Source of the DNA: Methanosarcina acetivorans C2A
GTDB lineage: Archaea > Halobacteriota > Methanosarcinia > Methanosarcinales > Methanosarcinaceae
Assembly (NCBI RefSeq): GCF_000007345.1
Contig: NC_003552.1
Location: forward strand, 3,968,001-4,032,000
Length of the DNA: 64,000 nt
Direction of reading: 5' to 3'
The notes beneath the pieces were generated by a model. It had not been told where the DNA came from and did not search any database. It was given only the letters and a program-made list of their open reading frames with translations. This document shows, piece by piece, positions 9,343 through 18,176 of this stretch. The position numbers and the translations under genes are program-made. Position 1 is the first letter of the stretch. Every line of letters starts with the position of its first letter.

Positions 9343-10320
9343 GCATTGCAGAACTTGAAAGACGGCTCAAAAATACCGACTCATAAGAGTATCTTGCCAT
9401 AACAGAGAGCTCTATATTCCAATCTGGAAATGAGATTACTCCATAAAGTATCACTTATTGATCGCACAGGTCTATGGTTTCTCCGTTTTCAGCCAGATTA
9501 TCTTCTCTCACCGCTATCTGACATAGACTTTTACATCTGACATAGACTTTTACTTATCATATTGTCAGACGATCAAATTTGATTCTGATTGGAAATAAGG
9601 CAACGGATAATCAACAGGCTTACACTGGTTGAAATCTCCGGAAGTTGTCAGGAAACTTTTGAAGCTTATAGAAAGCCCCGGAGTATTTGAGCTTCTCTTA
9701 AAATTTTCGATCGAAAAACAAAGTATCCACCATCTGTCCGACTGGACTTGATGGGATATTATTGAAAGTTAAATAGCTAAATCTCCCAATGCTTCATATT
9801 TCTTTTTAGATTTACAGTTCAGGATTCTTTGAATAAAATAGACTAATAGAGCCTTAATGGGACCTTTGAGATATCTAATTAACTCCCTCCCACACTGGTT
9901 CTTCCCTATGAGAGAAAAATTTGAATAAAAAAGTAAGAGTCCTGATTTATTCTGATCATTGTTGAGTACATTTAATTCTATAATAGTTATATAATAATTA
10001 TATGAATTATATAATTGATGGGACACCAGCAGCTCAATTTATTTTTAGCTGAAAGAGTGGAATAAACTGCCTGAATCAAACATTATTTGTCTGTGGCGGA
10101 ATCAGGAATCGTTTGTAACAGATGTAACAGATAATCAAAATTTTAGATGTATCATTGATCTATTTATAACATATTCAGATTCAGATAGGTTGATTAATAG
10201 ATAATCAGGTCCATCAAAATGCGAGCAATTTAGGATACCATCAAAAAGAATCTAATTAATCGACACATCTGGAGTTCCGAATAATGTTCCGAATATATAA
10301 CTAAGTGGGGGGATGTATAA
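9343..10320. other. Intergenic with gene remnants
   Basis: No intact gene. On the + strand, 9330-9389 reads as a C-terminal scrap ('EIAASIAELERRLKNTDS' then stop). 9610-9750 reads about 44 open codons ending 'SIHHLSDWT' before TGA, possibly a relic of a helix-turn-helix protein. A 19-bp tandem duplication of 'atctgacatagacttttac' lies at 9516-9553. The minus frame at 9769-10026 has no recognisable features. The last 250 bases are the probable promoter region of ulilysin. Confidence 0.45.
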
Positions 10321-11349
10321 ATGGCAGAAAAATTTGAAAGTAGAGGGATAGAGGAAGCGTCATCTGAAGTGCCAACTCAACGTAGATGCGGAGCAATGGA
10401 AGTTCACCACAGGCTGCTAAGGTCTGCGTCGTACGTCAGAGAACGCGATCAAATTGAAAATCTGGCTCTCAAATATAAACAAGGGTTTCGAGCAATATCT
10501 CGGATGGAAATTGTCAAGATCCCTGTGGTTGTTCATGTCGTATGGAATGAAGAAGAGGAGAATATTTCTGACGCTCAGATCCAGAGCCAGATAGATATTC
10601 TCAATAAAGACTTCCGCAAGTTGAATTCCGACGTGTCACAGGTGCCTTCTGTCTGGAGTAATCTCATAGCAGACCTGGGGATTGAGTTTTTCCTCGCAAC
10701 AAAAGACCCGAATGGAAATCAGACTACAGGAATAACTCGCACTCAAACTTCAGTGACCTTTTTCACTACCAGCGATGAAGTGAAATTCGCATCCAGTGGG
10801 GGTGAGGATGCATGGCCGGCCGATCGTTATCTGAATATTTGGGTATGTCATGTGCTTAAAAGTGAGATAGGTCAAGACATATTGGGTTACGCGCAATTTC
10901 CAGGTGGGCCCGCTGAAACCGATGGTGTTGTTATTGTTGATGCAGCTTTTGGTACCACTGGAACTGCCTTACCGCCATTTGACAAGGGACGAACGGCAAC
11001 CCATGAAATCGGACACTGGTTAAACCTCTACCATATCTGGGGTGACGAATTGCGTTTTGAGGATCCATGTTCACGTTCAGATGAGGTTGATGATACTCCA
11101 AATCAGGCAGATCCTAATTTTGGCTGTCCAAGTTATCCACATGTCAGCTGCAGCAATGGACCAAATGGCGATATGTTCATGAATTACATGGATTACGTAG
11201 ACGATAAATGTATGGTTATGTTCACACAGGGCCAGGCAACTCGTGTAAATGCATGTCTTGACGGACCAAGATCATCGTTCCTGGCGAGAGTGGAAGAAAC
11301 AGAAAAGAAAGAAGCACCATCCAAGCGTGAAATGCCTATGCCAAGGTAA
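10321..11349 (+). CDS. Ulilysin (LysargiNase), pappalysin-family M43 metalloprotease
   Basis: 342 residues. It matches ulilysin of M. acetivorans: the pro-segment carries the cysteine-switch-like 'RRCGAMEVH' (Cys about residue 23), the zinc site is [11 protein letters not shown] (residues about 228-238) followed by 'IWG', and the Met-turn is in 'MNYMDYVD'. Known for the family: Zn- and Ca-dependent endopeptidase, activated by autolytic removal of the pro-segment, cleaving N-terminal to Arg or Lys. There is no classical signal peptide. The C-terminus ends in a Lys/Glu-rich tail plus 'REMPMPR', resembling the tail of the papain-like neighbour. Strong GGGGGGAT site before the ATG. First gene of a same-strand protease cluster. 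Confidence 0.95.
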
Positions 11350-11605
11350 AACGCCTGTGGACAAAATGGAAAGGGCATAGTCTGAAGGTGAAATGCCTAT
11401 GCCAATGTGAAGTATCTCTGAGGAAGATAGATGTCGTATCGTCTGAGGGCGGAATACCTTGACGTTTCGTCCTCGGTATCGGTTCTTCCCCGTATCATAA
11501 ATAATGGATAACTCAAAAAATAGGGCCTGTCAGTAACCGGCTATGAATATATGGACCGGGTAACTGATGACTTCTTTTGGCAAGGGCAAATATAAAGGAT
11601 AAAAT
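11350..11605 (+). other. Intergenic with a second copy of the ulilysin tail sequence
   Basis: Within the gap the 20-base stretch encoding the ulilysin end (11327-11348) recurs at 11388-11409, where it would read '(G)EMPMPM' and stop. No start or upstream frame accompanies it, so it looks like a local duplication of the gene end and not a gene. Confidence 0.7.
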
Positions 11606-11935
11606 ATGACCGAATTACCTGAAGAGATCTTCCGGATATGGATACACTCCTTTGAGGAAGATACGAATGGAATAACTGTATACAGGCCAGTTGAGTACGA
11701 GTTTCCGCGAGCTCGCGGTAGGGGGGGGATTGAGTTCAGGCCAGATGGAGTGTTCATCGATTGGGAAATTGGCCCTACTGATGCCTCTCGCGGAATTAAC
11801 GGACACTGGGAGATGGAGGGCCCCGGGCGAGTGCGTGTATCTTTTGAAGGCAATGCCCGGCCACCTCGAATCCTGGAAATCCTTCAGATTGATGCGGAGA
11901 TTCTGAAGGTGAGGCAGTTGCCAGCATCTTCCTGA
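11606..11935 (+). CDS. Hypothetical small beta-rich protein
   Basis: 109 residues, soluble and aromatic-rich. Conserved-looking elements such as 'FRPDGVFIDWEIGPTDASRG', 'GHWEME' and 'VRVSF' suggest a small beta-barrel, lipocalin-like, but I do not recognise a family. It lies between the two proteases and reads in the same frame as the M28 gene, separated by one TGA (11933). A product of its own is plausible (ATG start, ends just before a GGAGG site). A read-through or fusion with the downstream frame cannot be excluded. A role as a protease partner would be inference from position only. Confidence 0.6.
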   Translation: MTELPEEIFRIWIHSFEEDTNGITVYRPVEYEFPRARGRGGIEFRPDGVFIDWEIGPTDASRGINGHWEMEGPGRVRVSFEGNARPPRILEILQIDAEILKVRQLPASS

Positions 11936-11953
11936 CCTGCATTCGGAGGTGAG

Positions 11954-13219
11954 ATAACGGGGAGGTATATAGTACTCTCGGACTCCGGCGAAAAACACAG
12001 TGCTGAGGAATCGGCGGCGAGGAATTTTGGAGCACATTGGGTTCGGCTTGGGGATCAGACTGTAGTATGGACAGATTCCGAAGAATGGAACGCTTTCACC
12101 AATAAAGCCAGAAAGGCAGGCATAAGTCTTGACCGGGTAGAAGGTCGAGAGCTGGAAGGCCAGCTTTATCTTATCATTCAGATCGGGAGGGCATTCCAGG
12201 ATACATATCCTGAAGCCAGGGTAGCCATAGAAAAAGGCCGTTATTTAGTAGTCGATTTGCTCCCCGAGGAAGTAAGCCGTTTCACTGAAGGCGAGGGGGA
12301 CTGGTGGACGATACGTCCGCTGGCAATGGACAGCGTGGTTATGGATATAATCAAACCTGAAGCCCGGGAAGCCGTTCCAAGGATGCAGGCAAACATTGAA
12401 GCTGTGTCACAATCCACATACAATTATTATCTGAGTTCGCTGGTGAATTTCCTGACTCGTCATTCCTTAAGCTCTCAATTTACCAGCGCAGCAACCTGGG
12501 CGACAGATCAGTTGCAAAACTTTGGTTACCAGGTGGAATTGATTCCAATAAATGTTGGAAGTGGCGAAAGCTATAATGTCATTGCGGATCGTTCGGGCAA
12601 TGAAAGTGGAGCCCGTAAACTGATACTTGTTACTGCTCACCTGGACTCGGTAAACCTCACCGGGGGAAGGGAGGCACCCGCCCCGGGTGCGGATGACAAT
12701 GCAAGCGGTGCTGCAGGGGTTCTGGAGATCGCACGCGTGCTTGCTGAACATCCTGCAAAACAAGACCTGCGTCTCATTCTTTTTGGCGGGGAGGAACAGG
12801 GCCTTCACGGGAGCAAACAATATGTCAGCGGATTGGCGACCAGTGAACGCGCCCGTATCAGTGCAGTTATCAACATGGACATGGTTGCGACCTTAAATAC
12901 CGCATCGCCAACTGTCTTGCTCGAAGGAGCTCCAGTTTCAAGGACTATAATGGGAGAACTTGCCGAAGCAGCTTCGACATACACATCACTGGCTGTCCAG
13001 ACATCAGAGAACCCCTTTGCAAGTGATCACGTACCTTTCATCGATGAGCTTATCCCTGCAGTTCTCACGATTGAAGGAACTGATAGTTCAAATACCAACG
13101 TACATACCGCTAATGATACGCTTGATCACATCAACTGCGGTCTTGCACTGGACATTGTCCGGATGAATTTAGCTGTTACTTTCAGGCTGCTTGGTGTTGA
13201 CGAGTCGCAGACACCCTAA
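11954..13219 (+). CDS. M28-family metalloaminopeptidase, start codon unclear
   Basis: The catalytic domain (from about residue 160 of the long form) has all di-zinc M28 motifs: His-x-Asp in 'VTAHLDSV', Asp in 'GADDNASG', the Glu pair in 'GGEEQG', Asp in 'VINMDMV', and the final His in 'TNVHTANDT'. These enzymes remove N-terminal residues from peptides. The first in-frame standard start is TTG 12257 (320 residues), but coding-like sequence continues upstream without a stop to 11936 ('GAHWVRLGDQTVVWTDS', 'ISLDRVEGRELEG'). No ATG or GTG exists in that stretch. ATA 11954, 4 nt after a GGAGG, is my best guess (421 residues). No signal peptide in either version. Confidence 0.8.
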   Translation: MTGRYIVLSDSGEKHSAEESAARNFGAHWVRLGDQTVVWTDSEEWNAFTNKARKAGISLDRVEGRELEGQLYLIIQIGRAFQDTYPEARVAIEKGRYLVVDLLPEEVSRFTEGEGDWWTIRPLAMDSVVMDIIKPEAREAVPRMQANIEAVSQSTYNYYLSSLVNFLTRHSLSSQFTSAATWATDQLQNFGYQVELIPINVGSGESYNVIADRSGNESGARKLILVTAHLDSVNLTGGREAPAPGADDNASGAAGVLEIARVLAEHPAKQDLRLILFGGEEQGLHGSKQYVSGLATSERARISAVINMDMVATLNTASPTVLLEGAPVSRTIMGELAEAASTYTSLAVQTSENPFASDHVPFIDELIPAVLTIEGTDSSNTNVHTANDTLDHINCGLALDIVRMNLAVTFRLLGVDESQTP

Positions 13220-13397
13220 ATGCCTTTTCCGAACCGGTCATTTTCCAGGTTTAATTGGTGCAGGAACAGAGACGTATACAGAGCAGAAAATCAGAAGCGT
13301 GATACGAACATACAATTGGAAATAATTAATAGTTAAAGTAGACGGATTATTTTGTGGGATACAAAAAGCAGTAAAGCAAAATGAGTGGGGTAATGAA

Positions 13398-14420
13398 ATG
13401 ATTGGAATAGTAGCTGCCTTCGAAAAGGTGAAAATTCCGGAAATGGGAAAAAGTTTTGGAACCGGCTGGCTCCCTCCGTTACCGTCCTTAAAAGATTACA
13501 CAGAAGAAAGCGCTCAGATTCCCGAGATGGCAGAAAAACTCGGAATTCCGACTTCCAGAAAGGAAACAAAAACTCTGGAACTGCCTGTTTCCATAGACTT
13601 CAGGAATTGGTGTTCGCCGATTGAAGATCAAATGGATCTGGGCTCCTGTACCGCCCACGCAGGTGTAGGAGTGGTAGAGTACTTTGAGCGACGAGCCTTT
13701 GGGAAACATATTGACGGGTCAAGATTTTTTGTCTACAAGACGACCAGAAACCTGATGGGAGTCAAGGGAGACACCGGAGCCTGGCTCCGGAACACCATGG
13801 GAGCACTGGCTCTTTGCGGTGTCCCGCCTGAAAAGTATTTTCCCTACACCAGCAGGAAAACTCCGGGACCGGACGGAGAACCGACATTTGACGACGAACC
13901 TTCAAGCTTTGTATATTCGCTTGCCGACAACTTCGAAGCCCTTAACTACTTCTGCCATGACCCGCAGGGCATGAATTTACCACCTGAAGATGTCATCCTC
14001 AGCGTGAAGAAGTACCTTGCGGCAGGAATTCCCTCAATGTTCGGCTTTTACGGGTTTCCCTCCTTTAAGGATACAGATGTTAAAGGTGGAATTCCTTTCC
14101 CGGGTCCCGATGAGAGGTCAATATGGGGCCACGCGGTCGTTGCAGTCGGCTATGATGATAACATGAAGATCAGAAATACCCTCAGCAACAAAGAAACCAC
14201 CGGTGCCTTTTTGATCCGCAATTCCTGGGGCACAGCCTGGGGTGATAAGGGGTATGGATGGCTGCCTTATGAATATGCCCTGAACAAATTTGCACTGGAC
14301 TTCTGGTCTCTTATCTCAATGAAATGGGTTGAAACAGGGAATTTCGGACTTGAACTCGAGAGTTCCAGGAGTAGAGCTCGCGAAACTCTCAGCCGAGACA
14401 TGCCTCTGCCCCATGCATAA
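13398..14420 (+). CDS. Papain-like (C1A) cysteine protease
   Basis: 340 residues. The catalytic residues are all visible: the oxyanion Gln and Cys in 'IEDQMDLGSCTAHA', His in 'WGHAVVAVGYDD', and Asn in 'IRNSWGTAWGDKGYGW'. The first 65 residues act as a possible pro-segment. There is no classical signal peptide. C1A enzymes are endopeptidases, uncommon in archaea and probably gained by transfer. The C-terminus 'SRDMPLPHA' resembles ulilysin's 'KREMPMPR'. The downstream gene encodes a chagasin-type inhibitor of exactly this protease class, which supports an enzyme/inhibitor pair. ATG with GGGGTAAT nearby. Confidence 0.92.
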   Translation: MIGIVAAFEKVKIPEMGKSFGTGWLPPLPSLKDYTEESAQIPEMAEKLGIPTSRKETKTLELPVSIDFRNWCSPIEDQMDLGSCTAHAGVGVVEYFERRAFGKHIDGSRFFVYKTTRNLMGVKGDTGAWLRNTMGALALCGVPPEKYFPYTSRKTPGPDGEPTFDDEPSSFVYSLADNFEALNYFCHDPQGMNLPPEDVILSVKKYLAAGIPSMFGFYGFPSFKDTDVKGGIPFPGPDERSIWGHAVVAVGYDDNMKIRNTLSNKETTGAFLIRNSWGTAWGDKGYGWLPYEYALNKFALDFWSLISMKWVETGNFGLELESSRSRARETLSRDMPLPHA

Positions 14421-14486
14421 AACAGGAAAAATAGAAAAAAGGAGAGATTATAGGAACAGGATATCTGTCCAATATATCCTTTTATT

Positions 14487-14510
14487 CAGGAGACTTCCGG
14501 TGGTCTCCTG
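14487..14510 (+). terminator. Hairpin between protease and inhibitor genes
   Basis: A perfect 8-bp stem, 'caggagac' (14487-14494) with 'gtctcctg' (14503-14510), and an 8-base loop lie between the C1A protease and inhibitor genes, followed by an A/T-rich stretch. It could terminate or attenuate transcription between the two, or stabilise the mRNA end. Confidence 0.4.
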
Positions 14511-14553
14511 ATAAAACAATATAATATGCTGGTAAAGACAAAGCAGACAAACA

Positions 14554-15084
14554 TTGACCTTAGCCATAGTGTTGACTTTAACCATAGTGTTGACTTTAGC
14601 CATAGTACGAGAATATCTTCCTGCATTCTTCAGATCCAGAAAGACCGAATCACACCCGGTACAGATTGGAAGCGTCTCGATGAGAGATGTAAACTTAGAA
14701 GAGTCTGCTAAAACAGACGTCTCTGCAGCTGTTTTTTTAGAAAATAGAGGCATGAAGCCTTTATCGGAGAAGTTTGCGATGATATTAAATGAACAGGACA
14801 AGGGCCGTACCTTAGAGGTTGAGGCTCAGAGCCTCATAAATGTACGCTTAAATGAGAATCCCACCACCGGCTACCGATGGGAAATTGAAACTGCCGGAGG
14901 ACTGGAAATGGTAGGTGACAGCTTTGAGAAAACGGGAGATGCAATTGGTGCAGCAGGCGTGCGAGTGTTCCAGTTTCGCGCACCTGGAACGGGATCTTAC
15001 AAGCTTAGCATTAAAAACTGGCGTGACTGGGAAGGAGAGGGTTCGATCATAGATCTTTTTTACGTCACTATTTTGGTGAAGTGA
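14554..15084 (+). CDS. Chagasin-like cysteine-protease inhibitor (I42)
   Basis: 176 residues as the longest form. Residues about 85-176 are a chagasin/amoebapain-inhibitor domain, with the three loop motifs 'NPTTGYRW', 'FRAPGTG' and 'NWRDWEGEGS'. Such proteins block papain-family proteases by inserting these loops into the active cleft. The first 18 residues are three tandem 6-residue units ('LTLAIV' type) from an 18-bp DNA repeat that would make a hydrophobic helix, possibly a membrane anchor or signal. Alternatively translation begins at ATG 14680, giving a soluble protein. It presumably controls the C1A protease encoded upstream. Confidence 0.85.
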   Translation: MTLAIVLTLTIVLTLAIVREYLPAFFRSRKTESHPVQIGSVSMRDVNLEESAKTDVSAAVFLENRGMKPLSEKFAMILNEQDKGRTLEVEAQSLINVRLNENPTTGYRWEIETAGGLEMVGDSFEKTGDAIGAAGVRVFQFRAPGTGSYKLSIKNWRDWEGEGSIIDLFYVTILVK

Positions 15085-15311
15085 AGTCTTTTACTCCTCA
15101 TCCCTTCAAGTATTTTCCTGAACCGCTGCCTGTACTTTTTCATCAAACCCTTAAAGCCTCGTCTTGCACTCAGCTCGTGGCTGTGAACACTGGCGCTGTA
15201 GATATTGTCCGAGAATTTCCGGTCATCTATCATCTCTTGTCCGTACAGGAATCATCTTTATACATAGAATATGGAACGGTTACAAGTTTAGTTTAAAAAT
15301 CGTCGGGTAGT
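15085..15311 (-). other. Short remnant of an unidentified ORF
   Basis: The minus strand between about 15255 and 15090 reads 'MIDDRKFSDNIYSASVHSHE' and a basic continuation ('RGFKGLMKKYRQRFRKIL') without start context or full length. It looks like the end of a mobile-element or phage-type protein, not identified. Confidence 0.35.
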
Positions 15312-16304
15312 TCAATCAGGCATTTCAAATTCCGCAATCACCGGTGAATGATCCGATTCCGGAAATTTAATGTCTGTCGCGAAGGCGATCGATTCATCAT
15401 GCAAAAGCTCGTTATGTACCTCGGAACCCTTATAGTACGCCAGCATATCCCTGCATACCAGCAAATGGTCCAGCATATTCCCTTTTCCCTGGTGATAAAG
15501 CGAAAAACGGGTTGATTCAGGGATGCTCATTTCACAGGGAAACATGATGCGTCTTGCCAGTTCGCCGTTTCCTGTATTTTCAACCCTCCCCCGAATAGCT
15601 TCCACAGGCACGTCATCGAATTCCGAATTGAAGTCTCCGCAGACTACAATCCAGGGATTTTCAGTTTTATTGAATAAATCATCAATTAACATCCTGGCTT
15701 CCAGAGCCTGTCCTACTCTTTTCATGGAAGAGATAAAAAAGCCCTCTGCCCAGCCTGAAGCTGTTTTCCAGGTGTAGTTGTCCAGTTTCTGGCCTGGAAT
15801 ATACGTAGGTATTTTGGATTTTAGATGAAGATTGATAACATCCATAACTTTTTCTCCAACCTTGATTTTGGCGTGAAGGATCGGCCTCTCCCAGGTGATT
15901 TCTTTAGCAGTTTGTTCTTCCCCGCCGTTCGCTATTGCTGTTACTATCCTGTAAAGTGGAGCGGAAGCAAAATTGTGTTTGTACTGATGGTGCTCCAGGA
16001 TCTCACAGCGGCTCAGGATAACGAGATTGCGCTCATCGTAAACCTGTGACCCGCCTTCGTCCACTGTCGATACCCTGTTAAAGCTGGCATATTGCGTATC
16101 TTTGAGAAGAGCTTCCAGAGCCAGGAGGCGGCGAGGATGGCCTACCTCTTCCTGGCCGTTGACTTCCTGAAGACAGAGGATATCGGCATTGACTCTCTGT
16201 AGTTGAGGTCGCATAACTGCAATGCGCTCTTCCAATGTCGGTTCTTTGTTAGACTTTTGAAAATCAAGGTTTTCAAGGTTGAAAGTTGCTATGCGTAGTT
16301 TCAA
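15312..16304 (-). CDS. Endonuclease/exonuclease/phosphatase (EEP) family protein
   Basis: 330 residues covering a whole EEP domain: the N-terminal Asn in 'IATFNLENLDF', the metal-binding Glu in 'LCLQEVNGQ', 'WIVVCGDFNSEFDD' with the catalytic Asp/Asn, and the C-terminal 'ESDHSPVIAEF' with the Asp-His pair. These Mg-dependent enzymes cleave phosphodiester bonds in DNA, RNA or lipid-type substrates. The exact substrate is not readable. No signal peptide. A decayed duplicate of its N-terminal part lies at 17045-17190. ATG start with AGGAGGTAAA upstream. Confidence 0.88.
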   Translation of the reverse strand: MKLRIATFNLENLDFQKSNKEPTLEERIAVMRPQLQRVNADILCLQEVNGQEEVGHPRRLLALEALLKDTQYASFNRVSTVDEGGSQVYDERNLVILSRCEILEHHQYKHNFASAPLYRIVTAIANGGEEQTAKEITWERPILHAKIKVGEKVMDVINLHLKSKIPTYIPGQKLDNYTWKTASGWAEGFFISSMKRVGQALEARMLIDDLFNKTENPWIVVCGDFNSEFDDVPVEAIRGRVENTGNGELARRIMFPCEMSIPESTRFSLYHQGKGNMLDHLLVCRDMLAYYKGSEVHNELLHDESIAFATDIKFPESDHSPVIAEFEMPD

Positions 16305-16350
16305 AAATTTACCTCCTGAAGATTAATTGAAAAATAACCCTGTAATAAGA

Positions 16351-16476
16351 GCCTATCCGAAAAGTGTTGTGACCTATTGTAACTTACCATTAGCAATATG
16401 CAAAACCGAAGAGGATGCCCTGCTATTATAGACCTGCTGTAACTTTTCGATCGCATTACCGACTTTTCGGATAGGC
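16351..16476. mobile_element. MITE-like element, 126 bp with 15-bp perfect IRs
   Basis: 'gcctatccgaaaagt' at 16351-16365 is repeated as a perfect inverted copy at 16462-16476. The interior has no coding potential. The terminal sequence resembles ends typical of IS5/IS1-like transposons, so this is probably a non-autonomous derivative. The rest of 16305-16599 shows no gene. Confidence 0.75.
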
Positions 16477-16599
16477 ACTAAGCCAAAAGGTGACTCAAAT
16501 ACTCTACAGAGTTCTATAAGAAATAATTTTGAAATTTGTCATCTCATCTCAACTGTCATTAATTACTAGTTGAAACTGCTTAGAAAGAGAATCGAATTC

Positions 16600-16875
16600 T
16601 TATTGACTGAACAGTTTCTTTACAACAGCCGTAAGAATTAGCCCCGACTGATCGATTACCTCAGCGGAAAAAATCCATTTATCGCCTTCATGGCCTCGAA
16701 TCATGATCTCTTTTTCTTCATATTCGGTCAAGTCAAGTTCGGCGGATTCTGGAGTTTGAGCTTCCTGCATCTGTATACGAGTCAATCGAACAGAGGTACC
16801 TGCTAAGTTTTCAGGTTGCAAAAGCTGGAGCTGGCCGTTTATAACTGTACCTGAAAATTAGTTATTTTCGTTCAT
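16600..16875 (-). CDS. Small conserved hypothetical protein with a stop at codon 6
   Basis: The shorter form (73 residues, TTG at 16821) reads 'AELDLTEYEEKEIMIRG', 'KWIFSAEVIDQSG' and 'ILTAVVKKLF', a small beta-rich single domain I do not assign. Coding-like sequence extends upstream in frame ('GTVINGQLQLLQPENL') to ATG 16875, which has a good GGGGAG site, but codon 6 is TAA (16858-16860). Either a nonsense mutation inactivated the gene, or translation starts internally at the TTG without a good site. Near a degraded gene copy and two mobile elements. Confidence 0.6.
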
Positions 16876-17044
16876 CAATCTCCCCTTATTAGTTTTAATT
16901 TCAGAATGTTTACTCGCTCGTTGCTATCATTCAATATTTGATAACACCTGAACATAAATCTCATATCATAAAAGAAAATCAATACCACTTGGTAATTCTT
17001 GATGGCATAAGTGGCGAGCTTTTCACCTTTTCTATCTATGTATC

Positions 17045-17190
17045 TCACTGGAGATAAAGAATGTCAACGTTGATTCTCTGTAGTTGAGAGCATAACAATG
17101 AATGCACCTTTCCAGTGTCGGTTTTTGGCCGGGATTTTGGAAATCAAGGTTTTCAAGGTTGAAGGTTGCTATGCGTAGTTTCAAGGCGTT
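17045..17190 (-). pseudogene. N-terminal fragment duplicated from the EEP gene
   Basis: Minus-strand sequence reads 'LKLRIATFNLENLDFQ' followed by 'PTLER', nearly identical to the start of the intact EEP protein at 16304, then frameshifts and ends. Nucleotide identity extends over about 130 bases. It is a leftover of a tandem duplication. 16876-17044 and 17191-17434 hold nothing else I can identify. Confidence 0.8.
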
Positions 17191-17434
17191 GCCTTCTGAA
17201 ACTAACATATATTTTAGAATATTATATACAGAAAAATCCATACCGATTTCCATCTTAAAAAAGAAAATCAACTGCCCTGTTGCAGTCCACAGTGCAGATT
17301 CTCCTGCCTATTACCCTAAGTAGAAGTCCAGGTTTGCAAAACCACTCCAGCATGCTATTTTATACTGAACAGACGAGAAAAGAAGAGAGAGTGATAAAAA
17401 TGAATCTATTCTTGTTGGAAATGAATTAAAAATT

Positions 17435-18176
17435 GGGTATTTTTAATTAAATATAGATAACTCTTTATTTCTGTTTTTCATCAATAGAAGAACAGAGTAC
17501 TTTAGCATTTCAAGACTCTTCGTATAACACTTTGTCTTTCGTCTCAACCTTGCCAGAAAGTGCCTTAGTATGCCGTTATATCCTTCAACTGTATACGTTT
17601 CTGCTTTGGATTGAGTATGAATGGTTTCAGGAATAAACTCTGCATATGCCCTCCAGTGATCAGTCATCACTTCTCCAATCTCTTTCTTCTTTAATTTTTC
17701 CCAGAGTAGTTGTCCAGTTTTCGTTCCTCTGCTACCAAAAGAGCAGTTGATGAATTTTTTCCCAACTCTATCAACAGCAATCCAGATCCAGCAATATTTT
17801 TTTTGTTACCGATGTAAGTGTGCATCTCATCCAGTTCAACAATAGATAGCTCATTTTCGCTTTTTAGCTCCTCTATCTCCTGACCAAATTTCTTTATCCA
17901 TTTTTGGACAGAAACATGACTTACCCCTAAAAATCGTCCTATTGAACGAAATCCTAATCCCTCAAGATAAAGTTGCAAAGCCTGTCTCTTAACTAAAGGA
18001 GAACTAGCAGTTGATTTTAGCTCGACTGAATAGTTATATCCACAATCGTGGCATTTGTAGCGTTGACGTCCACAAACTATACCGTTTTTTGTGTGATTGG
18101 AACTTTTGCATCTTGGGCAGTTCATGCAGAAATATAGGTTTTCATAATATATAACTATAATTAAATACCAATGCCC
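17435..18176 (-). mobile_element. IS1-family insertion sequence, about 742 bp
   Basis: Terminal inverted repeats of about 22 bp (17435-17456 and 18155-18176, about 17 of 22 matching) enclose a transposase read in two frames. I see no target-site duplication: the flanks differ, which suggests an old insertion or one followed by deletion. The right end supplies the last codons and stop of the neighbouring ATPase gene, so the element truncated it. Confidence 0.75.
17443..18125 (-). CDS. IS1-family transposase, two frames joined at an A8 run
   Basis: Frame one (18125 downward) has the zinc finger 'CPRCKSSNH...CHDCGYNY', a helix-turn-helix ('GFRSIGRFLGVSHVSVQKW') and 'IVELDEMHTYIG'. At eight A's (plus positions 17797-17804) a -1 shift gives 'YCWIWIAVDRVGKKF' and on to 'MTDHWRAYAEFIP' and 'TYTVEGYNGILRHFLARL', the DDE core and end. 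Together about 228 residues, the usual size for archaeal IS1 transposases. IS1 elements are known for programmed -1 frameshifting on an A-run, so this may be regulated expression and not decay. Confidence 0.75.

Noticed and set aside
9769-10026. Minus-strand 85-residue reading frame
   Set aside because: It is AT-rich with no domain or site, and lies in the upstream region of ulilysin.
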